Source: Acidobacteriota bacterium (GTDB lineage: Bacteria; Acidobacteriota; UBA6911; RPQK01; JADFOI01). From it: 7,863 bases of DNA. The stretch covers positions 1 to 7,863 of the forward strand of contig JACZQQ010000120.1 in NCBI GenBank assembly GCA_022545645.1, written 5' to 3'. The notes beneath the pieces are model-generated. The model was given only the letters and a program-made list of their open reading frames with translations, searched no databases and had not been told where the DNA came from. Positions 6,156-7,863 of this stretch are shown in pieces (the stretch's first letter is position 1; the number at the start of each line of letters is the position of its first letter). A program made the translations under genes and the position numbers.

Positions 6156-7863
6156 ATGAAGAAAGCCATCTATCAAACACTCGACAATTACCTATCCAAG
6201 AAGACTTCCAGGAGAGATTTCATTCAGGCGGTGACTGCCATGGGATTTACCAGCATGGCCGCCGAGTCTCTGCTGGCTTCCGCCCAGCTGGATTTCGGAT
6301 CTGCCGATGAACCTGGCCAGTCTCAGCCGCGCATGGTTGAGGGTTCGGCTGGCTCCTTAATCGTGGAGCAGTTGAAGGCGGCCGGCGTGAAGTACATCTT
6401 CCACACCAACACCAGCGGTTTGGAGAGCATGACCGATGCCGTGGATACGAACGAGATGCAGGTGATCATGATCACTCATGAAGGACAGGCGGTATCCGCG
6501 GTAGAAGGGTACGCTCTGGCCAGTGGCCAGCTGGGATTCTTTATGGGGAGTAAGGTGGGAGTCGGGAATTCGATCAGCAATCTGTACAACGCCTGGAAGG
6601 ATCGGACACCTATGATCGTGAGCTATGGGCGGTCGACTCTAAGAGGTCAGGGGGGACAGGACGGTTTCGAGGAATGGGATGATCATCTCAAGCCCACCGA
6701 ACCCTTCGCTGCCTGGAGTTGGAGTTGTGTGGATGCCGAGACCATGCCCAAGACGCTTCGCCGGGCCATGAAGTTTGCCTTCACTCCTCCCGGTGCACCT
6801 GTAACCTTGGATTTCCCGCCCGATCTTCTGAGAAAAAAGGTCCGGGCACCCATTTACCAAATCGACCCAACCCGTATCCGTCCTGTCTTTCGTGCCGGCA
6901 AGGATCGAATAGAAAAGGCTGCCGAGCTACTGGCCCAAGCAAAGAGCCCCGTCTTTATTGTGGGTCCGGAAATCACTCGGGGAGAAGCCAATGGGGCGAT
7001 GGTGGCACTGGCTGAAAAGTTGGGGGTACCGGTCTGTCAGGGAGAGGGTCTCTTCTCTGACTTCCCGACCCATCATCCGCTCTTCATGGAGCGCTATTCC
7101 CCGCGCATGAGGTTCCCTAAGAACGTAGATTTGGTCATCAACCTGGGGGCCAAGGATGTGGCAGGACCCCCCCAGGGAGGTCGTCTGATACACGCCAGTA
7201 ATGATGCCGATATCATCGGCAGGCGAAATCCTAGTGCCTTCCCCATTCATGCTCATGTCTCGACGGTCATAGCGGATCTTACCGATGCTCTTGACGGTAT
7301 CCTGACCAAGGATCGCATGAGCAGGATTCAATCGGAACGGTTGGCCCAAGCCCAAGCCTATAACCAGAAGTTGAGAAAATCGCGAGAGATCACGCTTCGA
7401 GCCCGATTTGATGATTCTCCGCTGGCCTGGGAAAGGGTCGGTTATGAACTGGAAAAGGCCCTGGACAAGAATGCTGTTCTGGTTCCGGAAATTGGCAGCC
7501 AGAGCCCTAAAGTGTTGAGTGCTTTGAGCCAGGGTAAAGAGGAGAAATGGCGTATTGGGCGCACCGTGGGTTCAGCGCTGGGTTGGGGCGTGGGAGCCGC
7601 ACTGGGTGTGCAGTTGGCCCTACCCGATCGTCAGGTCGTCGCCTTGCAAGGGGACGGAGGCTTCATGTTCGGTCAGGGTGAGACGCTGTGGAGCATTGCC
7701 CGCTATGAGGCGCCCATACTGATCGTGGTCATGAATAATCACAGTTACAACGAAACCCGCAACCGTAATATGAGTGCGAATGGAAGACAATTCCAAACCG
7801 GAAAAGAATTGACCAGTTATCTGGGTGATCCCGATATCGACTTCACCAAGATTGCAGAAGCTT
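6156..7863 (+). CDS. Tat-exported thiamine-diphosphate-dependent enzyme, acetolactate synthase/benzoylformate decarboxylase superfamily (3' partial)
   Basis: 569 residues are visible before the window end, so most of the protein is present; family members run 530-600 plus the signal here. Residues 1-44 form a twin-arginine signal (TSRRDFIQAVTAMGF, then a hydrophobic stretch and ASAQ), so the enzyme is exported folded, probably with cofactor bound. The PYR domain (62-225) has the catalytic Glu109 in THEGQAVSAVEGYALASG. The central domain (250-380) includes SPVFIVGPEI and VDLVINLGAKD. The PP domain has GSALGWGVGAALG at 472-484, with Leu475 where acetolactate synthases usually have Met, and the ThDP-Mg motif from GDGG (499) to NN (527-528). 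The start ATG 6156 follows aggggggg by 7 nt. Such enzymes cleave or join C-C bonds next to a 2-oxo group; the reaction is unknown. Unlike the ThDP-like gene on the left, all cofactor motifs are intact. Confidence 0.88.
   Translation, partial: MKKAIYQTLDNYLSKKTSRRDFIQAVTAMGFTSMAAESLLASAQLDFGSADEPGQSQPRMVEGSAGSLIVEQLKAAGVKYIFHTNTSGLESMTDAVDTNEMQVIMITHEGQAVSAVEGYALASGQLGFFMGSKVGVGNSISNLYNAWKDRTPMIVSYGRSTLRGQGGQDGFEEWDDHLKPTEPFAAWSWSCVDAETMPKTLRRAMKFAFTPPGAPVTLDFPPDLLRKKVRAPIYQIDPTRIRPVFRAGKDRIEKAAELLAQAKSPVFIVGPEITRGEANGAMVALAEKLGVPVCQGEGLFSDFPTHHPLFMERYSPRMRFPKNVDLVINLGAKDVAGPPQGGRLIHASNDADIIGRRNPSAFPIHAHVSTVIADLTDALDGILTKDRMSRIQSERLAQAQAYNQKLRKSREITLRARFDDSPLAWERVGYELEKALDKNAVLVPEIGSQSPKVLSALSQGKEEKWRIGRTVGSALGWGVGAALGVQLALPDRQVVALQGDGGFMFGQGETLWSIARYEAPILIVVMNNHSYNETRNRNMSANGRQFQTGKELTSYLGDPDIDFTKIAEA

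Noticed and set aside
6065..6310. Short plus-strand reading frame overlapping the start of the ThDP enzyme gene
   Set aside because: It lies in another frame of a clearly coding sequence and its product shows no recognisable domain.
6927..7355. 142-residue minus-strand reading frame
   Set aside because: It is antisense to the ThDP enzyme, whose domain motifs run continuously through this stretch.

Overview
The window reads like a chromosomal segment of an environmental bacterium, most likely an acidobacterium. The main pointer is the gene at 3130-4131: a secreted protein with a short carboxypeptidase-regulatory-like beta domain followed by TPRs, an architecture especially common in Acidobacteriota. 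Twin-arginine export, a lipoprotein signal and multihaem c-type cytochrome motifs show a Gram-negative envelope with periplasmic redox chemistry. The taxonomic call is inference. No rRNA, tRNA, CRISPR array or complete transposase is visible.

Left part (1-1404). A minus-strand gene (35-1123) begins as an acetolactate-synthase-like thiamine diphosphate (ThDP) enzyme. At the sequence HIDVD it switches to the C-terminal end of a TylF-type methyltransferase. It therefore lacks the ThDP-diphosphate-binding domain and is either a real gene fusion/remnant or an assembly chimera. Upstream lies a roughly 176-bp non-coding element with 18-bp terminal inverted repeats, which looks like a MITE.

Middle (1405-3129). 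A plus-strand DsbD-gamma/thioredoxin-like lipoprotein gene converges on a minus-strand gene for an exported dienelactone-hydrolase-family enzyme with an intact Cys-Asp-His triad. A perfect 35-nt palindrome fills most of the 43-bp gap between them. A 24-bp near-palindrome sits just upstream of the hydrolase ribosome binding site. The gap 2784-3129 holds only small inverted repeats.

Right part (3130-7863). Three plus-strand genes follow: the secreted TPR protein; an exported flavoprotein of the fumarate-reductase/succinate-dehydrogenase fold with a C-terminal three-haem domain; and, after a 208-bp gap with an 8-bp tandem repeat, a ThDP-dependent enzyme with a clear Tat signal and intact cofactor motifs, cut by the window end. 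Together they suggest a periplasmic module in which a Tat-exported 2-oxoacid-type ThDP enzyme works beside a flavocytochrome c that could pass electrons to or from the respiratory chain. Substrate and direction of electron flow cannot be told from sequence.
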